Shown here piece by piece: positions 10,033 to 18,487 of a stretch of 64,000 nt of DNA. Every line of letters starts with the position of its first letter. Positions within the stretch are counted from its first letter, which is position 1. The stretch spans positions 1 through 64,000 of the forward strand of contig QHXN01000009.1 of assembly GCA_003222975.1 (NCBI GenBank), read 5' to 3'. A program made the translations under genes and the position numbers. The stretch comes from Acidobacteriota bacterium. Its GTDB lineage: Bacteria > Acidobacteriota > Blastocatellia > Pyrinomonadales > Pyrinomonadaceae. Under the pieces are notes generated by a model that made no database searches, had not been told where the DNA came from, and saw only the letters and a list, made by a program, of their open reading frames with translations.

Positions 10033-11171
10033 CGACGGGCGGAGCGCAACAGGCTGATGTCGCGGGGATGCCGCAGGCTTTGATGGCGTCGGATGGGCGC
10101 GAGCCTCTAATCGCCATACGCGACCTGAAGGTTCACTTCGACCTCGGCGGCGGGTCGAAGCTGGAAAGGCTCGTCGGCGGCTCTGGCGTTCGACGCGTCG
10201 TCAAGGCCGTGGACGGCGTCTCGATTGACATCTTCCCCGGCGAGACACTGGGGCTGGTCGGCGAGTCCGGCTGCGGCAAGTCAACGCTGGGCCGCGCGCT
10301 CCTGCGCCTGACCGAGCCGACGGGCGGGCACGCCTTCTTCCGCGGGCGCGATCTCGCCGGCCTCTCGAAGAGGGAGCTACGACAGCACCGCCGCCACCTC
10401 CAGATGATCTTCCAAGACCCTTACGCGAGTCTGAACCCGCGCATGACCGTCTCGCAGATCATCGGCGAGCCGGTCGAGACCTTCCGGCTCGCGCGCGGGC
10501 GGCAGGAGCGAGAGGCGCGCGTGCGCGAGCTGATGCAGACCGTGGGCCTGAGTCCACGCTTCCTGAAGCGCTATCCGCACGAGTTTTCGGGCGGCCAGCG
10601 GCAGCGCATCGGGATTGCGCGGGCGCTGGCCGCCGACCCCGATTTCGTCGTCGCCGACGAGCCGATCTCCGCGCTCGACGTTTCCATCCAGGCGCAGATA
10701 ATGAACCTGATGGAGCGCCTTCAGCGCGAGCGCAATCTCACGTACCTCTTCATCTCGCACGACCTGCGCGCCATCCGCCACGTCTCAGACCGCGTGGCCG
10801 TGATGTATCTGGGAAAGCTCGTCGAGGTCGCCGACGCGAAAGTCATCTACCGCGACCCGCTGATGCCTTACACAAAGGCGCTCATCTCCGCCGTCCCCGT
10901 CCCCGACCCGGAGATCGAGGCCAAGCGCGAGCGCATAGTCTTGCAGGGCGACGTGCCCTCGCCGATAAATCCGCCGCCGGGCTGCCGCTTCCACACGCGC
11001 TGCCCGTGGGCGGTCGAGGCTTGCAGGGAGGTCGTGCCGCCGCTGGCTGAAATCAAGCCGAACCACTTCGCGGCCTGCATACGCATCAGCCCCGAAGAGC
11101 CGGACATCGAACGAGTCGCGCCAAGTGACGCGCCCGGCCTGCGCAACCCCGGTCGGGTCATCGAGCAGTGA
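10029..11171 (+). CDS. Peptide ABC transporter ATP-binding protein, OppF/DppF type
   Basis: The second ATPase of the transporter, 380 residues. It shows Walker [24 protein letters not shown], signature [16 protein letters not shown], Walker [13 protein letters not shown] and the switch histidine in FISHDL. The C-terminal region has [15 protein letters not shown], the counterpart of the cluster motif in its partner. ATG 10029 overlaps the stop of the preceding gene (ATGA). The two ATPases would form the heterodimer under the two permeases. This is the last gene of the operon; a possible terminator hairpin lies about 45 bases beyond. Confidence 0.96.
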
Positions 11172-11213
11172 AATTCTCCCGACATTAGTTGTTTAAACAA
11201 GGATGTGAAGACC

Positions 11214-11250
11214 GCAAAATCCCCCTCCCGCGTGCCGGAGCGGGCTTTTG
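11214..11250 (+). terminator. Possible rho-independent terminator after the transporter operon
   Basis: CAAAA, then CCCGC and GCGGG five-base arms around a short loop, then CTTTTG. The outer A and T runs can extend the stem. The T tract is only four bases, so efficiency is doubtful. Confidence 0.4.
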
Positions 11251-11262
11251 TCCTGAAAACCC

Positions 11263-11291
11263 TTGTTTGTTGACGTGCGGATACCTATACT
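11263..11291 (+). promoter_or_regulatory. Candidate sigma-70-type promoter for the diguanylate cyclase gene
   Basis: TTGTTT at 11263-11268 is followed after 17 bases by TATACT at 11286-11291, about 145 bases upstream of the chosen ATG. A perfect 12-base palindrome TTGTTTAAACAA lies at 11189-11200. Its right half plus GG is complementary to CCTTGTTT, which overlaps the -35 element, so a regulator or a cruciform could act here. This is inferred from sequence only. Confidence 0.45.
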
Positions 11292-11435
11292 GCGGTCGGA
11301 GGACGAAATCCTTCGGAGCGCGTCCGACTTCTCTCTGAGGACGAACCAACTCCCGAAGGCTTGCCGCCAGTTCGCTCACGAGTCGAACTAACCTCCGCCA
11401 GCATTTCGAGTCCGACGAAAGTGTCGCGACAACTG

Positions 11436-13730
11436 ATGGACAACACCGCCCCGGCCCCAGAGGGTGCTGCCCAGAAAGCTCCTTCCGCCGAAGTCCCCGC
11501 AGGCTGGGACGAGGCGCAGAAGGGCCTCGCCGCCGCGTCCGGCCTCTCGATCCTTCTGGTCGAGGGGCGTCAGCCTCCCTCTCTCGTCATCGCCAATAAC
11601 AACTCGATCTGCGCGGCCTTCCAGTCGTCGCCCGCGCACGCGCACCGCTGCCAGCCCGACTGCGGCGAGGCTTACTTCCGCGCCGCCGAGGCGGGCGAGA
11701 CCATACACTACCGCTGCCACGCGGGACTCCACTGCTTCGCGATGCCCGTCTCAATAGGAACGGAGAAGAAACTCGTCGTCATCGGCGGACGCTGCTTCCT
11801 GCGCGTCTCGGACTACCGCGCGCTGGTCGAGCGTGTGCGCGCCGGCGACCTCACAGAGCTTCTCTCGTCCGACTCCTTTCACAACGTCGTCTTCGCGGCG
11901 CGGCAAGACCTCGACGAGTTGGCCGCGCGCGTCGCCGAGTCGGCCAGCTCGTTCGTCAAGTCTCCGCGAGTGAAGGAAGAGGCCGTGCGCGCTGGCGCGC
12001 AGTCTGAGGGGGGGCAGCCGCCCGTCGGCGGGCGCGGCACGACCGCGGACGCGCAGGCCGAGGCGACGGGCGTGCGGCCCTCCGCCGAGAACGGTCACGG
12101 GATAAACGTGAGTGAAAAGGGCGTGACCGCAAAGGTCGGAAAACCCGTGACCGAAGATGGGGGTGAGATTCCCACGCCGGGGAAAGTTTTCGTGCCGGAG
12201 GCCGCGGGGGGAGAGAAGGCGGAATATGCGGGAGAGGAGGCAGCGTTCGCGCAGTCGAGGGCGCTTCCCGGCGGAGGCTCGCTCGAAGAGGCTTGCCGGA
12301 AGGCGTTGCGCACTCTCGTCAAGGATTACGGGGTCAAGTCGCTCGCGCTGATGCTGCGCGCCGACGACACCTTCTACTCGGCGTGCGCCACCGGCGTCTT
12401 CGAGAAGAAGCCGCCGCGCGTCGCGCTCAAGCCGAAGGAGATAAAACTCCTGCTCGCCGCGACGCACGAGGAGTCAATCGCCGTGCCCGCTGCGGGCCGC
12501 GCCTCGTCGAAGCACGAGGAGGCAATCGAGCTGTTCCCGCTCACGGTCGGCGAGGAGATCAAGGGCGCGCTCCTGGTGGGCGACAAGGGCCTGGGCGAAG
12601 AGAAGCGCGGCGCGCTCGCCTCGTTCTGCCGCGACATCTCGATGCCGCTCGAACTCCTCCGCCTGCGCGAAGAGCTTGAGCGCCGCGTGCGCGCGGCCAC
12701 ACACCTGCGCGCCTTCACGGAGGTCGTCAACTCCGCCCTGCCCGAAGACGCGTACACGACCATCCTTCGCCACTCCGCGGAGCTTCTGCACGCCGAACGC
12801 GGCTCGCTCCTCCTCTTCGACGAGGGCGCGCAGGAGCTTTCCGTCAAGGCCGCGGTCGGGCCGCGCGCGGACGTGTCGCGCGAGACACGCGTCCGCCTGG
12901 GCGAGGGCGTGGCCGGCGCGGTGTTGAGCGAGGGCAGGCCCGCGGTCGTGCGCGACGTGTCGAGCGTGCCCGGCTGGCAGCCCGCGCCCGCCGAGCGCAG
13001 CTACAAGACGAAGTCGTTCATCAGCTACCCGCTCGTCATCGGCGGGCGCAAGGTCGGCGTCCTCAACGTGACGGACAAGGCGGGCGGCGGCCCTTACGAC
13101 GAAGTTGACCTCGGCCTGCTCGACATGATCGCGCCGCAGATGGCGCTCGCGCTCGACCGCGTCGAGTGGCGCAGGAAGGCGACGCAGTTCCAGCTCCTCT
13201 CGATCACCGACCCGCTGACGGGCCTCGTCAACCGTCGCTACCTCGAAGAGCGCCTCTCCGAGGAGCTTGATCGCTCGAAGCGCCACCGCTTCGCGATGAG
13301 CTTCCTGATGGTGGACATTGACGACTTCAAGAACTACAACGACACGCACGGCCACCAGGCGGGCGACCTCGCGCTGGAGATGACCGCGCAGTGCCTGAAG
13401 ACGGCGCTCCGCTCGGCGGACGTGGCGGCGCGCTACGGCGGCGAGGAGTTCAGCGTCCTGCTCCCGCAGACGGGGCCGGCGGAGGCGCGCATCATCGCTG
13501 AGCGCATACGCCGCCGCATCGAGCGCACGCACTTCCCGCACGGCAAGGCGCAGCCGACGGGCGCGGTGACGGTCAGCATCGGCACCTCCTCGTTCGGCCC
13601 CGAACTCGACACGCCCGCCGAGATCATCTATGCCGCCGACCGCGCCCTCTACCTCGCCAAGAGCCGCGGCAAAAACTGCGTCGAAGCCTTAGAGCCGAAG
13701 ACGACGAAGGGCGAAGGGGAAGAGGCTTAG
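11436..13730 (+). CDS. Diguanylate cyclase with PocR, two GAF and GGDEF domains
   Basis: A 764-residue cytosolic sensor that should make c-di-GMP. Residues about 25-160 are a PocR-type ligand-binding domain with its cysteine/histidine set (CAAF, HRCQPDCGE, YRCHAGLHCFAMP). A disordered linker follows (about 165-280). A degenerate GAF (about 280-420) and a clear GAF (about 422-585, ERGSLLLFDEG) lead to the GGDEF domain from DPLTGLVNRRYLEERL. The active-site loop is GGEEF and the RSAD just before it fits the RxxD inhibitory I-site, so product inhibition is likely. ATG 11436 is preferred to an in-frame TTG at 11361. It heads a signalling cluster that ends with an HD-GYP phosphodiesterase. Confidence 0.93.
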   Translation: MDNTAPAPEGAAQKAPSAEVPAGWDEAQKGLAAASGLSILLVEGRQPPSLVIANNNSICAAFQSSPAHAHRCQPDCGEAYFRAAEAGETIHYRCHAGLHCFAMPVSIGTEKKLVVIGGRCFLRVSDYRALVERVRAGDLTELLSSDSFHNVVFAARQDLDELAARVAESASSFVKSPRVKEEAVRAGAQSEGGQPPVGGRGTTADAQAEATGVRPSAENGHGINVSEKGVTAKVGKPVTEDGGEIPTPGKVFVPEAAGGEKAEYAGEEAAFAQSRALPGGGSLEEACRKALRTLVKDYGVKSLALMLRADDTFYSACATGVFEKKPPRVALKPKEIKLLLAATHEESIAVPAAGRASSKHEEAIELFPLTVGEEIKGALLVGDKGLGEEKRGALASFCRDISMPLELLRLREELERRVRAATHLRAFTEVVNSALPEDAYTTILRHSAELLHAERGSLLLFDEGAQELSVKAAVGPRADVSRETRVRLGEGVAGAVLSEGRPAVVRDVSSVPGWQPAPAERSYKTKSFISYPLVIGGRKVGVLNVTDKAGGGPYDEVDLGLLDMIAPQMALALDRVEWRRKATQFQLLSITDPLTGLVNRRYLEERLSEELDRSKRHRFAMSFLMVDIDDFKNYNDTHGHQAGDLALEMTAQCLKTALRSADVAARYGGEEFSVLLPQTGPAEARIIAERIRRRIERTHFPHGKAQPTGAVTVSIGTSSFGPELDTPAEIIYAADRALYLAKSRGKNCVEALEPKTTKGEGEEA

Positions 13731-13748
13731 GGGAAGAACCGAAGCGAG

Positions 13749-14470
13749 ATGGCCGGCAGGACTCCAAAGGCGAGAAGGATACTGGCGCGCACCCCGCACG
13801 AAATCTTCGTCGGGCGCGGCGAACAACTGCGCGAGATAACCGCGCTCGCCTCGCCGAAGGCCGGGCAGCAGAGTCTTCTTCTGCTGGCCGCGCCGCAGTC
13901 CGGCGTCTCGGAACTCCTGCGCCAGTCTTTCGACGAGCTGTTCCGGCAGCGCGGCGGCGCTTCGCCCGTCTATTTCGCCTTCTCGCGCGCGGACGCGGCG
14001 ACGACCGCGGCGGCGCGTCGGTTCCTGCACACCTTCCTCACGCACACGGTGGCGCACCGCGGCGACGACCCGTCGCTCGTCACGGCCTCCCCGACCCTGC
14101 GCGCGCTTCTCGACCTCGCCGCGCCCTCAGACTACGAGTGGGTCGAGCAACTGATACAGTCCTTCGAGCGCGCGTCGGGCGAGGCCGACGAGCGCGCGCT
14201 CGTGCGCCTCTGCCTGGAAGCGCCGCGCCGCGCGGCGGCCCGCGGCGTCCGCTGTGTCGTCATGCTCGACGACGTGCACCTCTCGGAGCGCCTGCGCGGC
14301 GAAGTCGCGCTCGGCCCCGAAGTCGCGCTGGCCGCCACGCAATCCGGCACGCCCTTCGTGCTCGCCAGCCTGCGCCGACGCGCCGCCGACATCCTCAACG
14401 GCACGGCCTCGGCGGTCGCACTCGACAGCTTGCGCAGACTTCACCTCGACCGTTTGAAGGAGGCGCGAGC
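13749..14470 (+). pseudogene. N-terminal ATPase-like half of a broken signalling gene
   Basis: From ATG 13749 about 240 codons read as a real protein: FVGRGEQLREITAL opens an AAA/STAND-like ATPase domain, and GVRCVVMLDDVHLS is a good Walker B. The Walker A position reads LAAPQSGVSELL, lacking the lysine, so nucleotide binding is doubtful. Around 14455-14470 (LDRLKEA) the frame degenerates into Arg/Ala/Pro-rich shadow sequence, while the +1 frame picks up a real protein (ELMGGRVNRRY). This looks like an out-of-frame deletion or indel that split one long gene in two. It lies 18 bases after the diguanylate cyclase, so it was surely part of that operon. Confidence 0.6.
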
Positions 14471-14472
14471 TG

Positions 14473-15822
14473 ATGGGCGGGCGCGTCAACCGCCGCTACA
14501 ACTCCGTGCTCGAAGAGGTCGCGCCGTCGCTCACGCTGCGCCGCGGCCTGCTCCGCGTGCTCCAGGAGTCGGCGTCGAACGTCGGCGGCAAATCCCCCGC
14601 CGAGGTCTGGATGAAGAGGCTCAGCCTCGACGCCGTGGAGTTCGAGCGCGTGATGCGCCTGCTTCACATGCACGAGCTGGCGAGCTTCCAGGCGACCTTC
14701 GTCGAGTCCACGCCGAGCCAGGTCTGGCGCGACTTCCTCGCCGCGAGCTACCGCCTGCAAGTCGCCGTCGAGCCGCGTGCGCTGGTCGTCGCCGACACGC
14801 TCGTCGAGACCTTGAAGCGCGCGCCGCAGACGCTCGCGCGCCACTACCGGCGCGGGGCCGCGCTCAAGCTCGGCGACGTGATGCGCCACTTCAACTTCGA
14901 GCGCGTGCCCGCGAGCCTCCTCCACTACGACCGCTTCGCGCGCCTCTACCGCGGGGCCGCCGACGACGAAGTCGAGGCCGGGCTTGAGTCCGAGACAGAC
15001 CTCGTCCGCCTCCCGCAGATAATCCACGCGGCGAGCTGCGCGTCGTTCCACCCGCCGATGCTTCAATTCTGCGACGAGGAGCGCTGCACGGTCGCGCATG
15101 GCTTCGACACGACCTCCTACGCGGAGGCGAAGGAGGTCGTCTGGATAGCCGCCGAGGTCGAGTCGAAGCTGGAAGCGGGACGCGCGCTCACGGAGCTTTG
15201 GCTGGACAGGCTGGAGCAGGTCGCGCAGGCGTGTGGCTTCGAGCGCGTGCGTGTGTGGCTCGTCTCGCGCGAGGGCTTCTCGGCGGAGGCGTCGGAGCTT
15301 CTTGAAGAGCGCGAGGCGTTCTCAGCTTGCGGCGAGCAGTTGGAGCTGCTGACGGCGCGTCTCGGACTGGCGGAGGGCGAGGAAGAGGGGAAGTCTCCGG
15401 CGGACGAGTTCGCCATCGAGTTCCCGGCGGGCGACGACACGGAGCTTGTGGCGGCGAATGCCGTCGAGCAGATCGCGCGCCGGATGGACTTTCAGCCCGA
15501 AGCCATCACGCAGATCAAGCACGCGCTCATCGAGGCCTGCATCAACGCCGCCGAGCACAGCCTCAGCCCCGAGCGAAAAATCTATAACCGCTTTCGCGTC
15601 GAAGGTGATAAATTAGTCATCACCGTTTCGAGCCGGGGCCTGACCGCCCCGGCCAGTCTGTCGGAAAACGGGGCTTCATCCCCCGACAAAAGCGCGGGCG
15701 AGGGCGCTCGCGCTCGGCGCGGCTGGGGGCTGAAACTCATACGCACGCTGATGGACGACGTTGAGTTCGAGCGCGTGGACGACGGCACGCGCCTCCGCAT
15801 GACGAAGTATCTCCGCAAGTAG
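14473..15822 (+). CDS. C-terminal half: winged-helix-like region plus anti-sigma (RsbW-type) ATPase domain
   Basis: A 449-residue reading frame. The first 150 residues (RGLLRVLQESASNV, SLDAVEFERVMRLLHMHEL) look like the helical regions after a STAND ATPase. The last 115 (about 334-447) are a GHKL/HATPase_c_2 domain: the N-box EACINAAEHS, a central strand KLVITVSSRG and the glycine-rich RRGWGLKLIRTLMD. Such domains are anti-sigma kinases that phosphorylate STAS antagonists, and the next gene is one. ATG 14473 has a strong AAGGAGG nine bases upstream (14457-14463), so this half could be translated alone. More likely it was originally fused to the preceding frame. Confidence 0.75.
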   Translation: MGGRVNRRYNSVLEEVAPSLTLRRGLLRVLQESASNVGGKSPAEVWMKRLSLDAVEFERVMRLLHMHELASFQATFVESTPSQVWRDFLAASYRLQVAVEPRALVVADTLVETLKRAPQTLARHYRRGAALKLGDVMRHFNFERVPASLLHYDRFARLYRGAADDEVEAGLESETDLVRLPQIIHAASCASFHPPMLQFCDEERCTVAHGFDTTSYAEAKEVVWIAAEVESKLEAGRALTELWLDRLEQVAQACGFERVRVWLVSREGFSAEASELLEEREAFSACGEQLELLTARLGLAEGEEEGKSPADEFAIEFPAGDDTELVAANAVEQIARRMDFQPEAITQIKHALIEACINAAEHSLSPERKIYNRFRVEGDKLVITVSSRGLTAPASLSENGASSPDKSAGEGARARRGWGLKLIRTLMDDVEFERVDDGTRLRMTKYLRK

Positions 15823-15839
15823 AAGGGAAGCTTGCACAG

Positions 15840-16220
15840 ATGTCGAAAACACTGACTGGTTCCACGCCGCCCGGCAGTGGTGGGGAGGTCGCGGTCGTTT
15901 ACGCGGGCGACTACGTCAACAAGCTGAGCGGGCAGCGCATCGAGCGCGAGTGCCTTCTGAGGCTCGAAGCGGGCTGCCGCGCTCTCGTCATCAACTTCCG
16001 GGGCACGGAGCTTGTGAACAGCATCGGCGTCTCGATCCTGCTCGGCGTCATCGAGGTGGCCGAGCGGCGCGGCGCGCCCGTGGTCTTCGCAAGCGTCAGC
16101 CGCCACACGGTCAAGCTCTTCGAGCTTCTGGGCCTGACGCGCCTCGTCGCGATGGCCGACAGCGAGGAGGCCGCGCTCGCCACGCTCGGCGAGTTCGCTT
16201 CGACGCCGAATGGACACTGA
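15840..16220 (+). CDS. Anti-sigma factor antagonist, STAS domain (SpoIIAA/RsbV type)
   Basis: A 126-residue single-domain protein. The central strand-turn ALVINFRGTELVNSIGVSIL corresponds to the STAS phosphorylation loop, with a serine in NSIG where SpoIIAA has DSSG. The end carries the helix VKLFELLGLTRLV typical of the fold. In partner switching, the unphosphorylated antagonist binds the anti-sigma kinase and frees a sigma factor. The kinase candidate is the gene 18 bases upstream. No sigma factor or PP2C-type SpoIIE/RsbU phosphatase is adjacent; the PP2C at 22.8-24.3 kb is of another class. It is separated from the HD-GYP gene by a heptamer hairpin. Confidence 0.9.
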   Translation: MSKTLTGSTPPGSGGEVAVVYAGDYVNKLSGQRIERECLLRLEAGCRALVINFRGTELVNSIGVSILLGVIEVAERRGAPVVFASVSRHTVKLFELLGLTRLVAMADSEEAALATLGEFASTPNGH

Positions 16221-16225
16221 AAGGG

Positions 16226-16369
16226 CGTAAACCGTGGACCGTAAACCGTGACAAGCTATTTCCGCATCGGCACGGCCCGCGGTTTCCGGCACACGGATTT
16301 ATCTCGTCACGGTTTACGGTTCACGGCTCACGATTCTTTCTTGTCACGATTTACGGTTCACGGTTTACG
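16226..16369 (+). repeat. Heptamer inverted repeat, CGGTTTA/CGGTTCA family
   Basis: Left arm 16226-16255 and right arm 16340-16369 are 30 bases each and complementary at 28 of 30 positions. The right arm is four 7-nt words (CTTGTCA, then CGATTTA, CGGTTCA, CGGTTTA) plus CG. A further partial right-arm copy lies at about 16304-16333, so the loop itself is repeat-derived. The right arm ends five bases before the ATG of the HD-GYP gene. The same family recurs at 27989-28101, 36592-36698 and 39957-40064. Confidence 0.9.
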
Positions 16370-16374
16370 AACAA

Positions 16375-17646
16375 ATGCCTGACAGGATGCGAAAGGTTCT
16401 GCACGCCTTCGCGGCGCTGGCCGACCTGGGCGAGGAGATCGCGGAGACGAGCGACTTCGAGGAGATGGTGCGCTCGGCGCTGCACGTCGTCCTCGGCGCG
16501 CTGGGGGTGCGTCGTGGCGCGGTCGCCGAGGTAGAGCGCGAGACGGCGTCGCTGCGGTTCGTCGCCACGCGCGGATTCGGCGAGTCGCTGCCGGCGGACG
16601 TTTCGCTGCCGCTCAAAACGGAGGGCCTCCACGCCGCCGCGAAGTCGAACGGCAACGGCGGGGGCGCTCATGCGCTCTCGAAGAGTGAATTGGCGCGCGT
16701 CGAGCGCGAGATCAAAGAGCGGTTCGAGGGCGGCGCGGTCGAGGTCGTCTCGACGCTCGTCGTGCGCGGCGAGCTGGTTGGAGTGATTGTGCTCGGCGGG
16801 AAGGCGAGCGGCGTGGAGTTCGACGCTGAAGACCGCGAGTTGGTGCGCTCACTCGGTCGCCACATCGGCGTCGGCCTCAACAACCATCGCCTGCTCCGCG
16901 AAGTCGAGCGCCGGGCCGAAGAGAACCGGCGGCTCTACGAAGACCTGAAGGACATCTACAAGGACACCGTGCGCGCCTTCGCTGCGGCGATTGACTGCAA
17001 GGACAAGTACACGCAGGGGCACTCGGAGCGCGTCGGCAAGTACAGCGAGATCATCGCGCGCGAGATGGGTTGGAGCGAGGAGGAGGTCGAGGGCATCGCG
17101 GTCGCGGGCTACCTGCACGACATCGGCAAGCTCGTCGTTGACCGCGAGATCATCAACGCGCCCTACCGCATTGACGCCAAGCAGTCGTCCGAGCTGAATC
17201 GTCACCCGGCGGCAGGCTACGAAATCCTGCGCCCCATCAACCACCCCTTCGCCGACATACCGCTCATGGCGCGCTACCATCACGAGCGTCCCGACGGTCG
17301 CGGCTATCCCGACGGCTTGAAGGACGAGGAGATTCCCATCGGCGCGAAGATCGTCTCGCTCGCCGACTCCTTCGACGCCATGACGACCGACCGCCCCTAC
17401 CGCCGCCGCCGCTCGTTTGAAGAAGTCATCACGGACTTCCGACGCAACGCAGGCCGCCAGTTCTCGCCCGAAGTCGTCGCCGCCTTCTGCCGCGCTCTCC
17501 TCAAAGAAGCCCACGGCGAAACCCGCCCCCGCCAGATCATCCGCCTGCTCGGCAAAGGCTACGTCGAAGAGCAGGCCCTCCCCGCGCTCGAACAACTCAT
17601 CTCCGACCTCGATTCCGGCACGCACGTGGCCGCGGGGCAAGGATAA
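16375..17646 (+). CDS. GAF-HD-GYP c-di-GMP phosphodiesterase
   Basis: A 423-residue protein. An N-terminal GAF sensor (about 1-180) is joined by a coiled coil (EVERRAEENRRLYEDLKDIY) to an HD-GYP domain from about 195. The metal-binding HD is in GYLHDIGKL (about 247). The signature HHERPDGRGYP (about 301) is intact, as is FDAMTTDRPYRRRRS. It should hydrolyse c-di-GMP, opposing the GGDEF protein at the other end of this cluster. ATG 16375 is the only reasonable start and follows directly on a heptamer repeat. The last 60 bases of coding sequence recur at about 18376-18438, beyond the Uma2 gene. Confidence 0.95.
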   Translation: MPDRMRKVLHAFAALADLGEEIAETSDFEEMVRSALHVVLGALGVRRGAVAEVERETASLRFVATRGFGESLPADVSLPLKTEGLHAAAKSNGNGGGAHALSKSELARVEREIKERFEGGAVEVVSTLVVRGELVGVIVLGGKASGVEFDAEDRELVRSLGRHIGVGLNNHRLLREVERRAEENRRLYEDLKDIYKDTVRAFAAAIDCKDKYTQGHSERVGKYSEIIAREMGWSEEEVEGIAVAGYLHDIGKLVVDREIINAPYRIDAKQSSELNRHPAAGYEILRPINHPFADIPLMARYHHERPDGRGYPDGLKDEEIPIGAKIVSLADSFDAMTTDRPYRRRRSFEEVITDFRRNAGRQFSPEVVAAFCRALLKEAHGETRPRQIIRLLGKGYVEEQALPALEQLISDLDSGTHVAAGQG

Positions 17647-17709
17647 CGACGGCTGTTGTTGGCGATTTTTGGTGAGGACGAAGTATCTTCCGGGCTGCGA
17701 TAATCTGCG

Positions 17710-18285
17710 CTATCTATCAACTTCCACCTTGTCGTAAATATCGGCCAAAGCTAAATCACAGTCTATTGAAGACAGGTGAATCGTCTGTTGCGGGTCGTCG
17801 GTTTCCGACAAAAGCCACTGACCGCCCGGTTGCTTTGCGTACTGCTCGACGTGATATTTATCTTGTGCGATCACCAGATACTCTGCCAGCGATTCGATCT
17901 TTCGGTAATGCTCAAACTTTTCCCCCCGGTCATAGCTCGCGGTAGATTTTGAAAGGACTTCGACCAACGCGGTCGGGTTGAGCAGTGTGTCCCTCTGCTC
18001 GTCGTCAAACAACGGCTCACCGCAAACAATCACCACGTCGGGGTAAGTGTAAAGCCCGGTCGGGCTGACCTTAACGCGCATATCACTGGGATAGATTTCG
18101 CAAGGGCGCTTCTTCAACTGTAGGTGGAGAGCGGCAAAGATATTGCCAGCCACTAGATTGTGTTTGCGGCTAGCGCCCGTCATCGCGAATATCTCGCCGC
18201 CGAAATACTCGCTCTTGTACTCGGCCTTGCGTTCAAGGGCGAGATATTCATCCGGCGTGTAATAAACTTTAACCTGCGATGACAT
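17710..18285 (-). CDS. Uma2-family (DUF820) putative endonuclease
   Basis: A 191-residue protein of the PD-(D/E)XK-like Uma2 family. It has the opening YYTPDEYLALERKAEYKSEY, the helix NLVAGNIFAALHLQL, and the active-site strand PDVVIVCGEP followed by LVEVLSKSTASYDRGEKF, which carry the acidic and lysine residues. These genes are abundant in Cyanobacteria, Chloroflexi and Blastocatellia and often sit alone in spacer regions. Their role is not established. Its GC content and codon use are lower than those of the neighbours, which suggests later arrival. It lies convergent to the HD-GYP gene and between that gene and a duplicated scrap of it. Confidence 0.9.
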   Translation of the reverse strand: MSSQVKVYYTPDEYLALERKAEYKSEYFGGEIFAMTGASRKHNLVAGNIFAALHLQLKKRPCEIYPSDMRVKVSPTGLYTYPDVVIVCGEPLFDDEQRDTLLNPTALVEVLSKSTASYDRGEKFEHYRKIESLAEYLVIAQDKYHVEQYAKQPGGQWLLSETDDPQQTIHLSSIDCDLALADIYDKVEVDR

Positions 18286-18375
18286 CGGGCGACTCCGACC
18301 TCAAAGAATTGTCAGGCAAAATCTAGCACGAAAGGGCGAAGCCGCCTAATTATTGGATGTGCGGAATCGTTAAAT

Positions 18376-18438
18376 CCCCGCCAGATCATACGCCTCCTCG
18401 GCAAAGGCTACGTCGAAGAGCAAGCGCTCCCCGCGCTG
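18376..18438 (+). repeat. Partial duplicate of the HD-GYP gene 3' end
   Basis: This stretch matches about 17527-17589 at all but a handful of positions and still reads QIIRLLGKGYVEEQALPAL in the same sense. It is a remnant of a second copy of the HD-GYP tail lying beyond the Uma2 gene, cut off on both sides and non-coding now. Confidence 0.85.
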
Positions 18439-18487
18439 GGGCTTCCGATGTTGGGCGTGCCGGTTCGTGTAAAAAGCGAGAACGTTC

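Noticed and set aside
14254-14987. Continuation of the frame from 13749 to its stop at 14987
   Set aside because: After about 14465 it overlaps 500 bases of a better frame and becomes Arg/Ala/Pro shadow sequence.
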